Below, one piece after another: positions 5,953 to 13,458 of a stretch of 14,231 bases of DNA (position 1 is its first letter; the number at the start of each line of letters is the position of its first letter). Source of the DNA: Pseudonocardiales bacterium (GTDB taxonomy: Bacteria > Actinomycetota > Actinomycetes > Mycobacteriales > Pseudonocardiaceae); assembly GCA_013695005.1 (NCBI GenBank), contig JACDBJ010000140.1:1-14231 (forward strand), read 5' to 3'. The position numbers and the translations under genes are program-made. The notes under the pieces are model-generated. The model ran no database searches. It had not been told where the DNA came from and saw only the letters and a program-made list of their open reading frames with translations.

Positions 5953-6160
5953 CGACGTCCGATCCTCATCGAGGCGGTCGAGCCCTGCGCGCTGGGTGTC
6001 GACGTTGTCGGGGGTGTCTTCGTCGACTCAGATTCCAACGGCGCCGAGCGCGCGCAACACCTGAGCACGTCCGTCGGGCCGGTGTCGGCGAGCGCCTTAC
6101 CCGGCCATTTCGAGCGCCGACCCGCCGCTTCCGACGGACCAGATAACTACGGTTGGCGTC

Positions 6161-6391
6161 GTGGGTGAACAGTGGCCGAGCCTTCGTGGTCGCCAGATGC
6201 GAGCGATCCTTGAGGATCTGCGGTCACCCGATCCGGAGAGGCAAGCACCCGACGTACCGGAGCCGATCAACGGCCGAGAGTTCACCTATGGCTACCACGA
6301 CAGCAGAGAGATCCGCGGAAGCATGGTGCGGCTTATCCTGGTCAGTGAGGTAGGACTCTCAGTCGAGGACGCGCGGAAGGCGGCACGATGA
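6161..6391 (+). CDS. Small HicA-like protein, candidate toxin-class partner
   Basis: 76 residues from GTG 6161; there is no ribosome site, and the start may be leaderless. The layout resembles HicA mRNA-interferase toxins: an opening helix (PSLRGRQMRAILEDL, 6-20), then a strand and basic helix, NGREFTYGYHDSREIRGSMV at about 37-56, then RLILVSEVGLSVEDARKAAR to the end. In HicA the same order is seen, with a RGSH-type motif carrying the catalytic His between the first helix and the second strand. Here that stretch is LRSPDPERQAPDVPEP with no His, so the usual activity may be absent or moved (His46 in GYHDSRE is the only candidate). The stop codon overlaps the next gene's ATG (ATGA at 6388-6391), so the two are coupled. 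Base composition is visibly less GC-rich than the neighbours. The homology is from pattern only. Confidence 0.55.
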   Translation: MGEQWPSLRGRQMRAILEDLRSPDPERQAPDVPEPINGREFTYGYHDSREIRGSMVRLILVSEVGLSVEDARKAAR

Positions 6392-7005
6392 CGAACCTCC
6401 ACGTCGTGTACCGCGTCGACAATCCGGGCAGCGCGGACGAGCAGTGGTCCAGCTATTCGTTCCCTCAAGGGATCTATGTATCCGGCACCACGCTTGCCGA
6501 GGTCCGTACTGAATTCCGGGAAGCGGCCGTTGAGGCTCTACCGGACTTCACGGACATGACCGTGCGGGAGCACCTGGAGCGGCCTCTCGTCCGTGGCGTC
6601 TACATCCGGGTAGCGGTCGACCGCCGGATGCTCGATCGCGACACGACAGCTGATCTCATGCGCCGTTCCGTCGCGGTCATCGATCAGCGAGAGAACCTGC
6701 AGGCGACCCTGCCCGTCGCCGCAACTGGAGATGCGGTCGTGCTCGCATGCCTAGCGACGGACAAGCTGGCGTGGGTCTTTGAGCAGATGTCCGACTACGA
6801 CGCTGTCGGAGTGTGCGCCAGTGGGCCATCGGTTGGTGAGGACGGTCTCATCTGGTGGTCTTTCATCACTGGCGGTCATGCTGCTAATCCTGGCCGCAAG
6901 CCGCTGGAGAGTCTGGCCAGTGCCGGGCTCAGCAGCGAGTCAACGGTCGGTGAGTTCATGAGGGTCAACGCCCGAGCAACAGGGCGGGCGCTCGTTGGCG
7001 CTTAG
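6388..7005 (+). CDS. HicB-like N-terminal segment with long uncharacterised C-terminal extension
   Basis: 205 residues from an ATG that overlaps the stop of the HicA-like gene. Residues 5-52 (HVVYRVDNP...WSSYSFPQGIYVSGTTLAEVRTEFREAAVEAL) match the order seen in HicB antitoxins: strand, Tyr-Ser-Phe-Pro-type turn, strand, then the amphipathic helix after the TTLAEV motif. HicB normally ends soon afterwards with a helix-turn-helix or ribbon-helix-helix. Here 150 more residues follow (FTDMTVREHLERPLVRGVYI, then DAVVLACLATDKLAWVFEQM, then DGLIWWSFITGGHAANPGRK), with no DNA-binding motif I can see. It could neutralise the upstream protein without autoregulation, or be something else. It is less GC-rich than its neighbours and ends 29 bases from the convergent DUF72 gene. 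Confidence 0.6.
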   Translation: MTNLHVVYRVDNPGSADEQWSSYSFPQGIYVSGTTLAEVRTEFREAAVEALPDFTDMTVREHLERPLVRGVYIRVAVDRRMLDRDTTADLMRRSVAVIDQRENLQATLPVAATGDAVVLACLATDKLAWVFEQMSDYDAVGVCASGPSVGEDGLIWWSFITGGHAANPGRKPLESLASAGLSSESTVGEFMRVNARATGRALVGA

Positions 7006-7034
7006 CCCAGTCGTCGGCGGGACTCACCGCAAGT

Positions 7035-7862
7035 CTAGGAAGGAACCTCCGGGCTGACGCCCAGCCGCTGCGCGAGCGATATCGCGTCGAACGGAGCCCG
7101 GACCTTCACGTCGTTGTCGAAGTAGACGTAGGCGTCCCGGTCCCCGCTCGTCCACGAGCTGATCCGCTCGGCCCAGCCGTCGAGCGCCTCGTCGTCGTAC
7201 CCGCTGACATAGAGCTCGGTGTCGCCGTGCAGCCGGGCGTAGGCGAAGTCGGCCGTCTGGTCGGTGAGGAACGGCCACTTCCCGGCCGTGTCCGCGGTGA
7301 CCAGCGCGACGTTGTGTTCGCGCAGCAGCGGCGCCAGCGCAGGGTCGCGGAAGCTCGGGTGCCGGACCTCCAGGGCATGGCGCACCGGCCGGTCGGTCAC
7401 GGCCTTCGTCGCCGCGCGGCCGTCGAGGCGCTCGTCGTGCTGCTCGGCCAGCTGTGCCGCCTCGACCGTCGTCCGCGGCAACCGGGTCAGGAACTCGCCG
7501 AGCACGTCGGCGTCGAAGCGCATCGTCGGCGGCAGCTGCCACAGCACAGGGCCGAGCTTGTCGCCGAGCTCCAGCACGCCCGAGGCGAAGAAGTTGGCCA
7601 GCGGCGTCTCCGCGTCGCGCAGCCGCTTCATGTGGGTGATGAACCGGCCGCCCTTGACGGCGAAGACGAAACCCGGCGGCGTCTGCTCCGCCCAGGACCG
7701 GTAGCTCGCGGGCCGCTGCAGCGCGTAGAACGAGCCGTTGATCTCGATGGAGTTGACCCGCCTGGACAGGTGCTCCAGCTCGCGGCGGTGCGCGAGGCCG
7801 GGCGGGTAGAAGTCCCCGCGCCAGGGCGGGTACAGCCATCCCGATGTCCCGACGTAGATCAC
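7035..7862 (-). CDS. DUF72 (YecE-family) protein
   Basis: The family starts at the first strand (VIYVGTSGW), so GTG 7860-7862 is chosen. A GGAGG lies 11 bases upstream. The longer open frame upstream is antisense to the ABC gene and is not real. The 275 residues carry the family hallmarks: GTSGWLYPPWRGDFYP (5-20), a segment VNSIEINGSFYALQRPASYRSW (36-57), FVFAVKGGRFITHMKRLRDA (65-84), GPVLWQLPP (104-112), ALEVRHPSF (163-171) and ARLHGD (209-214). The fold is a TIM barrel. Biochemical function is unknown. It is divergent from the drrA gene, with about 289 bases between starts. Confidence 0.92.
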   Translation of the reverse strand: MIYVGTSGWLYPPWRGDFYPPGLAHRRELEHLSRRVNSIEINGSFYALQRPASYRSWAEQTPPGFVFAVKGGRFITHMKRLRDAETPLANFFASGVLELGDKLGPVLWQLPPTMRFDADVLGEFLTRLPRTTVEAAQLAEQHDERLDGRAATKAVTDRPVRHALEVRHPSFRDPALAPLLREHNVALVTADTAGKWPFLTDQTADFAYARLHGDTELYVSGYDDEALDGWAERISSWTSGDRDAYVYFDNDVKVRAPFDAISLAQRLGVSPEVPS

Positions 7863-8151
7863 GCGCCCGCTGACCTCCGATCCGACTACCCGGATGTACC
7901 CAGATCGTGCCCTTCCGCACCGCCAGGCGGGCGAGGTCGCCCTCCTGAAGTCGGATAGAACTCTCGACCGCAGGCGGATGTGGGACGGACACGCCACCGG
8001 CAGGATCCACATGTCGATTTCACCGGTGCTGGTTCGACGTATAGGGAGACGGATCGAAAATTCGGTGTATGCCTGCCGCGAACGCAGGAATGATGTCAGG
8101 GCCGTCAGCGATGTTGTAACCAACGACCCGAGACGGATGGGGAGAGCCGCA
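7863..8151. other. Divergent intergenic region between DUF72 and drrA
   Basis: No gene is convincing here. The stretch has a somewhat lower GC content in its middle (about 8015-8115), including TATAGGGAG at 8040-8048 and a small palindromic GTTG-TAAC-CAAC at 8114-8125. Either could belong to the drrA promoter or an operator, but I see no hexamer pair strong enough to call. No TetR-type repressor gene is adjacent. Confidence 0.3.
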
Positions 8152-9141
8152 ATGACGCACGCGATCTTGGCCGAGGGATTGGTCAAGCGCTTCGGAGACA
8201 CCGTCGCGTTGGACGGGGTGGATCTCGCCGTTCGCTCCGGCACGGTGCTCGGCATGCTGGGTCCGAACGGCGCGGGCAAGACCACAGCCGTTCGGATCCT
8301 CGCTACGCTGCTCGCGCCGGACGCCGGGCATGCATCGGTCGGCGGGTACGACGTGGTCCGCGATGCGCACCAGGTGCGCCAGCTCATCGGGCTGACCGGG
8401 CAGTACGCGGCGGTCGACGAGGCCCTCACCGGCACGGAGAACCTTCAGCTCATCGCCAAGCTGCTCGGGATGTCGCGCCGCGACTCCAAGCAGCGCGCCG
8501 CCGAGCTGCTGGAGCGCTTCGGCCTGGCCGACGCGGCGAGCAGAGCCGCGAAGACCTACTCCGGGGGTATGCGGCGCCGGCTCGACCTTGCCGCCAGCCT
8601 GGTCGGCAGGCCGACGATGCTCTATCTCGACGAGCCGACCACCGGGCTCGACCCGCGGAGCCGGCAGGACCTGTGGGAGCTGGTGCGCACCCTGGTCGCA
8701 GACGGCGCCACGGTCCTGCTCACGACCCAGTACCTCGACGAGGCCGACGCGCTCGCCGACGAGATCACCGTGATCGACGAGGGCAAGGTCATCGCGACGG
8801 GCACCCCGGACGAGCTGAAGACCAAGACAGGCGCACGCACCCTGGCGGTACGACCCGCCGACGACGAGGACCTTCCGACCGTCGTCAGGGTCGTCGAGCA
8901 GCTCACCGGTACCGCGCCGAAGGTGGAGGGCCATGTGGTCACGGCGCCGGTGACCGACCCGGCGGTACTGCCGGCCGCGGTACGGCGCCTCGACGACGCC
9001 GGGGTGGTCATCACCGAGCTGGCCTTGCGCAACTCCAGCCTGAACGAGGTCTTCCTTTCGTTGACCGGGCACCCGGCAGATTCAGCGACCGGGGACGACG
9101 TCCCCGATTCCGCGCACGAGACCGAAGGGGCACTCCGGTGA
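8152..9141 (+). CDS. DrrA-type ABC transporter ATP-binding protein
   Basis: ATG 8152 has GGGGAGAG just upstream; an in-frame ATG at 8137 is less likely. The 329 residues hold a full nucleotide-binding domain: Walker A GPNGAGKTT (37-45), Q-loop Gln84, signature YSGGMRRRL (136-144) and Walker B MLYLDEPTTGLD with catalytic Glu161. The H-loop has Gln (TTQYLDEAD, 191-199) in place of His, which is normal for the DrrA subfamily. A C-terminal domain at about 228-305 ends with LNEVFLSLTGHP, the usual DrrA tail that contacts the permease. This family energises export of daunorubicin-like drugs and lipids; the substrate here is unknown. Its stop overlaps the start of the permease gene (GTGA), so the two are coupled. 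Confidence 0.93.
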   Translation: MTHAILAEGLVKRFGDTVALDGVDLAVRSGTVLGMLGPNGAGKTTAVRILATLLAPDAGHASVGGYDVVRDAHQVRQLIGLTGQYAAVDEALTGTENLQLIAKLLGMSRRDSKQRAAELLERFGLADAASRAAKTYSGGMRRRLDLAASLVGRPTMLYLDEPTTGLDPRSRQDLWELVRTLVADGATVLLTTQYLDEADALADEITVIDEGKVIATGTPDELKTKTGARTLAVRPADDEDLPTVVRVVEQLTGTAPKVEGHVVTAPVTDPAVLPAAVRRLDDAGVVITELALRNSSLNEVFLSLTGHPADSATGDDVPDSAHETEGALR

Positions 9142-9962
9142 CCACCACGACCGCCGCGACCGCCACGGCACCCGCCCCCCGCGAGCTCGCGCCCAGGGTC
9201 GGGCTCGGCCAAGGGCTGCGGCAGACGATGACGCTGGCCTGGCGCACGCTGGTGCAGGTTCGGCACAACCCGTGGGAACTGGGTGACTACAGCATCCAGC
9301 CCATCATGTTCGTGCTGCTGTTCACCTACGTCTTCGGCGGCGCGCTCGCACCGTCGCCCGGCGAGTACCTGACCTTCGCGCTGCCCGGCATCATCGTGAT
9401 GAACATGTTCTTCGTGACGATGTACGTCGGCATGGGGCTCAACACTGACCTGACCAAGGGCGTCTTCGACCGGCTGCGGTCCCTTCCGCTGGCACGATGG
9501 GCGCCGCTGGCCGGTCGCATCGCCGCCGACATGCTCAAGCAGGCGTGGTCGGTCGCGCTGCTGCTGGGCGTCGGCTTCGTCCTCGGGTTCCGGATCGGCA
9601 CCTCCCCAACGGCTCTTCTCGCGGCGGTCGCGCTGATCTTGGTGTTCGCGCTCGCCTTCTCCTGGGTGTCGGTTCTCGTGGGCGTCCTCGCCGCGGATCC
9701 GGAGAAGGTGCAGCTGTTCGGCTTCACCGCGCTGTTCCCGATCACGTTCGTCAGCAACGTCTTCGTCCCCACCGAGACGATGCCGGGCTGGCTGCAGGCG
9801 TTCGTCAACGTCAACCCGGTCACGCTGCTCGCGGACGCGTCACGGGGGCTGATGGTCGGCGGTCCCGCGGCGGGACCGGTCATCTGGTCGCTGGTCTGGG
9901 CCGCGGTGATCGTCGCCGTCTTCGTGCCGCTCTCGTTGTGGGCGCTCAAACGCCGCGTCTAA
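9138..9962 (+). CDS. DrrB-type ABC-2 permease
   Basis: GTG at 9138 overlaps the drrA stop by four bases, giving a 274-residue protein. A Thr/Ala/Pro-rich cytoplasmic tail (1-20) is followed by about six membrane helices near 52-70, 80-103, 133-152, 158-184, 193-211 and 247-268. The EAA-like cytoplasmic loop (GVFDRLRSLPLARWAPLAGR, 108-127) and the NPVTLLADASRGLMVGG segment (226-242) are characteristic of the ABC-2/DrrB family. It forms the transmembrane half of the exporter with the preceding ATPase. No biosynthetic genes are next to it, so the pair is probably a general efflux or lipid exporter. Confidence 0.92.
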   Translation: MTTTTAATATAPAPRELAPRVGLGQGLRQTMTLAWRTLVQVRHNPWELGDYSIQPIMFVLLFTYVFGGALAPSPGEYLTFALPGIIVMNMFFVTMYVGMGLNTDLTKGVFDRLRSLPLARWAPLAGRIAADMLKQAWSVALLLGVGFVLGFRIGTSPTALLAAVALILVFALAFSWVSVLVGVLAADPEKVQLFGFTALFPITFVSNVFVPTETMPGWLQAFVNVNPVTLLADASRGLMVGGPAAGPVIWSLVWAAVIVAVFVPLSLWALKRRV

Positions 9963-9965
9963 CCC

Positions 9966-10021
9966 CGCGAGTTGCGCGTTCGGACACGCGAGTTGCGCGC
10001 TTGCGACACCTGAGTTGCGCG
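9966..10021. repeat. Three tandem copies of a GAGTTGCGCG-centred repeat
   Basis: CGCGAGTTGCGCG occurs at 9966-9978 and 9987-9999, and CCTGAGTTGCGCG at 10009-10021. Periods are 21 and 22 bases. The spacers share a partial GGACAC/CGACAC. The first two copies are quasi-palindromic (CGCG at both ends). The array starts four bases after the drrB stop and ends 74 bases before the next gene's start. Its unit looks like an intergenic repeat family rather than coding DNA. Confidence 0.75.
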
Positions 10022-10095
10022 TCTCGGCCGGCCGGCGCCTTGCGCTGACCTGTCCCAGCTCGGGTACGGGTGGCCGCTACTGGGTAAGTGCTCTC

Positions 10096-11208
10096 ATGGG
10101 GCAGGGGCGCAGCGTCGGTGTGGAGGAGGAGCTCCTGCTCGTCGACCCGGACAGCGGTCGGGCGCTCGCGGTGTCCGGAGCGGCCCTCGAGTTTCACAAC
10201 GGAGCCGGCGAGGACGGTGACGCCGACGAGGGTGCGTCGCTCGGGGCGGAGCTCACACTGCAGCAACTCGAGACCGGCACCCACCCGTGCACCTCGTTGG
10301 ACGAACTCGCCGCCGAGATCCGCCGGTGGCGACAGACGGCCGCAGCCGCCGCCCGCGCGGCGGGTGCCGAGGTGGCGGCGCTGGCCACCTCACCGCTGCC
10401 GGTGGAGCCCTCGATCACGCCCAAGCCGCGGTACCGCCGCATGGCGGACGAGTTCGGACCCACCGCGCAGGAGCAGCTCACCTGTGGCTGCCACGTACAT
10501 GTCCAGGTCGACAGCGACGAGGAGGCCGTCGCGGTCCTCGACCGCATCCGGGGCTGGCTGCCGACGCTGCTCGCGCTGAGCGCCAACTCCCCGTTCTGGC
10601 AGGGCACCGACACCGGCTACGCCAGCTTCCGCTCGCAGGTGTGGACCCGCTGGCCGTCGGCGGGCACCCCCGCCACGTTCGGCTCCGCCGAGGAGTACCA
10701 GCGCACCGTGCAGGCGATGATCGACACCGGGGGGATGCTGGACGAGGGGATGGTGTACTTCGACGCCCGCGTCTCGCGCAAGTACCCGACCGTCGAGATC
10801 CGCGTCCCCGACATGTGCCTGCTGGCCGAGGACACGCTGCTGCTCGCCGCCCTCGGGCGGGCGCTGGTGGACACCGCGGCAGCCCAGTGGCGCGCGGGCG
10901 ACCCACCGGACGCGACCCGGATCGAGCTGCTGCGCCTCGCCGCGTGGCGTGCTGGCCGTTCGGGGTTGGAGACCGACCTCGTCGACCCGGCAGGCCGCCC
11001 GGCCCCGGCCGGGCAGGTCGCCGACGCGCTGCTCGACCACGTCCGGCCGGCGCTGGAGCGCACCGGCGAGCTGGCCCGCGTCGAACACCTGCTGGCGACT
11101 GTCCTGGAGCGGGGGAACGGCGCCCAGGCCCAGCGCAAGGTGTACGCGAACAGCGGCCGACTCGACGACGTCGTCCGCTACGCCACCGAACAGACGCTCG
11201 CCGACTGA
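10096..11208 (+). CDS. GCS2-family carboxylate-amine ligase (YbdK/glutamate-cysteine-ligase type)
   Basis: ATG 10096 gives 370 residues with the family start (VGVEEELLLVDPDSG at 7-21). The upstream in-frame extension (10015) overlaps the repeat array and is rejected. The ribosome site is weak (GGGTAAG). Features are the acidic GVEEE loop, ELTLQQLETGTHPC (52-65), TCGCHVHVQV (129-138) with the histidine pair, LSANSPFWQG (161-170), SRKYPTVEIRVPD (227-239) and a helical C-terminus. The family makes gamma-glutamyl or similar amide bonds from a carboxylate, an amine and ATP. Members include the E. coli YbdK weak glutamate-cysteine ligase and the EgtA of ergothioneine synthesis. No other thiol-pathway gene is adjacent, so the substrate is unknown. 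The next gene follows 40 bases later. Confidence 0.9.
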   Translation: MGQGRSVGVEEELLLVDPDSGRALAVSGAALEFHNGAGEDGDADEGASLGAELTLQQLETGTHPCTSLDELAAEIRRWRQTAAAAARAAGAEVAALATSPLPVEPSITPKPRYRRMADEFGPTAQEQLTCGCHVHVQVDSDEEAVAVLDRIRGWLPTLLALSANSPFWQGTDTGYASFRSQVWTRWPSAGTPATFGSAEEYQRTVQAMIDTGGMLDEGMVYFDARVSRKYPTVEIRVPDMCLLAEDTLLLAALGRALVDTAAAQWRAGDPPDATRIELLRLAAWRAGRSGLETDLVDPAGRPAPAGQVADALLDHVRPALERTGELARVEHLLATVLERGNGAQAQRKVYANSGRLDDVVRYATEQTLAD

Positions 11209-11248
11209 GTCTGGACCGGCGCGCCGGCGGCGAGCATCCTCAGCGTCG

Positions 11249-12355
11249 ATGAGCCGCAACCTGGTGGTCTGCCTCGACGGCACCCGCAACGAGCCGGAGA
11301 CCGGTGCGACCAACGTGGCGCGGCTGTTCGCGATGGCCGTGAAGAGCGACGACCAGCTCGTCTACTACGACCCCGGCGTCGGCACGATGGGTGCCCGCAG
11401 CGCAACGACGAGGTTCGGCAAGTTGCTCACCAGGGTCGCCGGCCTGCTCCTCGGGCACGGCGTCAAGGACAACATCGAACAGGCATACGGCTTCCTCATG
11501 CACAACTACCGGCAAGGCGACCGGATCTTCGTCTTCGGCTTCAGCCGGGGCGCGTACACCGCGCTGGCGCTGACCGGGATGGTGCGCACGGTCGGTCTGC
11601 TCCGTCCGGGTGCGGACAACCTCGTGCCGTACGCCCTGAAGCTCTACGCCAACAGCGGGCCCGACGACCCGTCCGACGACGACGAGCAGAAGTTCTGGAA
11701 GCTGCGGCGCGGGTTCACCACCACGTTCGGCAACCCAGTGCTCCCCAACCCGTTCGACACCGAGCACAAGCAGATCGAGTTCCTCGGCGTCTGGGACGTC
11801 GTGAAGTCGATCGGGTGGTTCAACTGGCGGGCACAGCTCCAGCAGGCGCGATGGCCGTTCACCCGCAAGGTGCCTTCGGTCCGCACCGGGCGGCATGCGA
11901 TCTCGATCGACGAGAAACGCCGCCAATACGCCGAGTACCGCTTCGACTCCGACGAGGTGGCCCAGCGCCAGGGTGAGCTGCGCGAGATGTGGTTCGCCGG
12001 CGTGCACAGCGACGTCGGCGGGACGTTCCCCGACAACCACGACCTCGCCGACATCGCGCTGAAGTGGATGGTCGACGAAGCGGTCGTGGCGGGACTGCTT
12101 GTCGACCCGCGGGCATATCGCAGGGTGCTCGACGCGAAGCTCGGCGAGGAGCTGCCTGCCGACCACGCGCTCGGCAAGATCCACGCCAGCGGCTTGCTGT
12201 GGTGGCTGATCGGGTTCGGCTGGCGTCGACGCCGGGTCCGAGCCGGCGACGAGATCCACCCGAGCGTCCCGCACCGCGTGCAATCGACGCAGGGCGCCGC
12301 CAAGCCCTACACACCGGCGCTGCCCGCCCCTCCCGCTGCAGACGTTCAAACCTGA
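11249..12355 (+). CDS. DUF2235 alpha/beta hydrolase (Tle1-like fold)
   Basis: ATG 11249, 368 residues, weak ribosome site. The start MSRNLVVCLDGTRN (1-14) is the first strand of the DUF2235 family. The nucleophile elbow GFSRGAYTA (97-105) gives Ser99. Asp183 in GVWDVV and His253 in GVHSDVGG complete the expected triad, and DPGVGTMGA (41-49) is also typical. DUF2235 includes the phospholipase effectors Tle1 of type VI secretion, but most actinobacterial members are stand-alone. There is no signal peptide, so it is likely cytoplasmic. The Arg-rich stretch at about residue 328 (WRRRRVRAG) is a species detail. It sits in the same direction between the ligase and the YihY protein. Esterase or lipase activity is an inference. 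Confidence 0.9.
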   Translation: MSRNLVVCLDGTRNEPETGATNVARLFAMAVKSDDQLVYYDPGVGTMGARSATTRFGKLLTRVAGLLLGHGVKDNIEQAYGFLMHNYRQGDRIFVFGFSRGAYTALALTGMVRTVGLLRPGADNLVPYALKLYANSGPDDPSDDDEQKFWKLRRGFTTTFGNPVLPNPFDTEHKQIEFLGVWDVVKSIGWFNWRAQLQQARWPFTRKVPSVRTGRHAISIDEKRRQYAEYRFDSDEVAQRQGELREMWFAGVHSDVGGTFPDNHDLADIALKWMVDEAVVAGLLVDPRAYRRVLDAKLGEELPADHALGKIHASGLLWWLIGFGWRRRRVRAGDEIHPSVPHRVQSTQGAAKPYTPALPAPPAADVQT

Positions 12356-12410
12356 GACGACTGCGACCGGGTGTACGGGTTCGTGTGACAGGCGGCGGGT
12401 ACCCCGAGTC

Positions 12411-13394
12411 GTGGCCCAAGACGTCGACGACACGACACCGGACAAGCCGACCGAGCTGCCCAAGCGAGCCTGGTGGGAGACGGTCAAGCGCACGTTCAGC
12501 GAGTTCAAGAAGGACAACCTGCCCGACCTGGCGGCGGCGCTGACCTACTACAGCGTCCTCTCGATCTTCCCGATGCTGATCGTGCTGACGAGCATCCTCG
12601 GGTTGTTCGGCCCGTCGGCAACCCAACCGCTGATCGAGAACGCGGAGACCGTGGTGCCCGGTGAGGCGCAAGGGCTGCTGGTCGGCGCGATCCGCGAGCT
12701 GGAGGGGTCGAGCAGCCTCGCGGGCGGGGTGGCCATCATCGGTCTGCTCACCGCGCTATGGGCGTCGTCGGCCTACGTCGGGGCGTTCATCAGGGCGTCG
12801 AACACGATCTATGACATCGACGAAGGACGGCCGGTCTGGAAGACGATCCCGCTGCGGGTCGGCCTGACCCTCGCGCTGGTCCTCATCCTGGCGGTGTGTG
12901 CGGTCGGCGTCGTCGCGACCGGCGGCGTTGCCGACCGGATCGGGGAACTGCTCGGCATCGGTTCGACGGCGGTGACGGTCTGGGACATCGCGAAGTGGCC
13001 GGTGCTCGCCGTGCTGATCAGCCTGGCGTTCGCGCTGCTGTACTGGGCCGCGCCCAACGTGCGACACCCGGGCTTCCGCTGGCTCACCCCCGGCAGCGCG
13101 CTTGCGGTGCTCATCTGGGTGCTCGCGTCGCTCGGCTTCGCGTTCTACGTGGCGAACTTCGGCTCGTACAACAAGACCTACGGCTCGCTGGCCGCCGTCA
13201 TCGTGTTCCTGGTGTGGCTGTGGATCTCCAACCTCGCCGTCCTGTTCGGCGCCGAGTTCGATGCCGAGCTCGCCCGGGGCCAGCAGATGGCGCAGGGCCA
13301 GCCTGCGGACGAGGAGCCGTTCCTGCCACCGCGCGACACCCGAGCCATGGACGACGACCAGAAGGCCGCCGCCGCTGGCAGCGACGAGCGCTGA
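12411..13394 (+). CDS. YihY/BrkB-family membrane protein
   Basis: GTG 12411 gives 327 residues; no strong ribosome site is visible. Six membrane helices lie near 45-66, 103-127, 149-171, 194-213, 230-250 and 258-280. The family motifs are the first-helix DLAAALTYYSVLSIFPML (39-56) and NKTYGSLAAVIVFLVWLWISN (254-274) at the last helix. The N-terminus is polar (1-40) and the C-terminal 45 residues are acidic, disordered and cytoplasmic. The family was once called ribonuclease BN by error and is now regarded as an integral membrane protein of uncertain function. It follows DUF2235 by 55 bases in the same direction, and an NlpC/P60 protein follows 64 bases later. Confidence 0.92.
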   Translation: MAQDVDDTTPDKPTELPKRAWWETVKRTFSEFKKDNLPDLAAALTYYSVLSIFPMLIVLTSILGLFGPSATQPLIENAETVVPGEAQGLLVGAIRELEGSSSLAGGVAIIGLLTALWASSAYVGAFIRASNTIYDIDEGRPVWKTIPLRVGLTLALVLILAVCAVGVVATGGVADRIGELLGIGSTAVTVWDIAKWPVLAVLISLAFALLYWAAPNVRHPGFRWLTPGSALAVLIWVLASLGFAFYVANFGSYNKTYGSLAAVIVFLVWLWISNLAVLFGAEFDAELARGQQMAQGQPADEEPFLPPRDTRAMDDDQKAAAAGSDER

Positions 13395-13458
13395 CGGCCG
13401 CCAGAACGCCATACGAGAACCAGCAGGCGCGGCTAGTGTCGTCCGTGGGGGTCACCCG

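Noticed and set aside
5941..6169. Open plus-strand frame between the SLOG-like and HicA-like genes
   Set aside because: It has no ATG or GTG start with a ribosome site and no recognisable motif; it is treated as intergenic.
7863..8435. N-terminal extension of the DUF72 protein by 191 codons
   Set aside because: The extension is antisense to the start of the drrA gene, has shadow-frame composition, and the family begins at the VIYVGTSGW strand with a GGAGG ahead of it.
8724..8750. Gln instead of His in the H-loop of the ABC ATPase
   Set aside because: TTQYLDEAD is the normal form in DrrA-type ATPases, so it is not a defect.
8020..9072. 350-codon minus-strand frame opposite drrA
   Set aside because: Antisense shadow of a clear ABC ATPase; no recognisable motif.
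8152..9962. Antibiotic resistance or biosynthetic cluster around drrAB
   Set aside because: No biosynthetic, regulatory or tailoring gene lies next to the pair; DrrAB-type exporters are common as isolated pairs in actinobacteria.
11249..12355. Type VI secretion effector (Tle1) interpretation of the DUF2235 gene
   Set aside because: No VgrG, PAAR, Hcp or immunity gene is present, and actinobacteria generally lack the system.
11240..12517. 425-codon minus-strand frame opposite DUF2235
   Set aside because: Antisense shadow; the plus strand carries a complete catalytic triad and family motifs.
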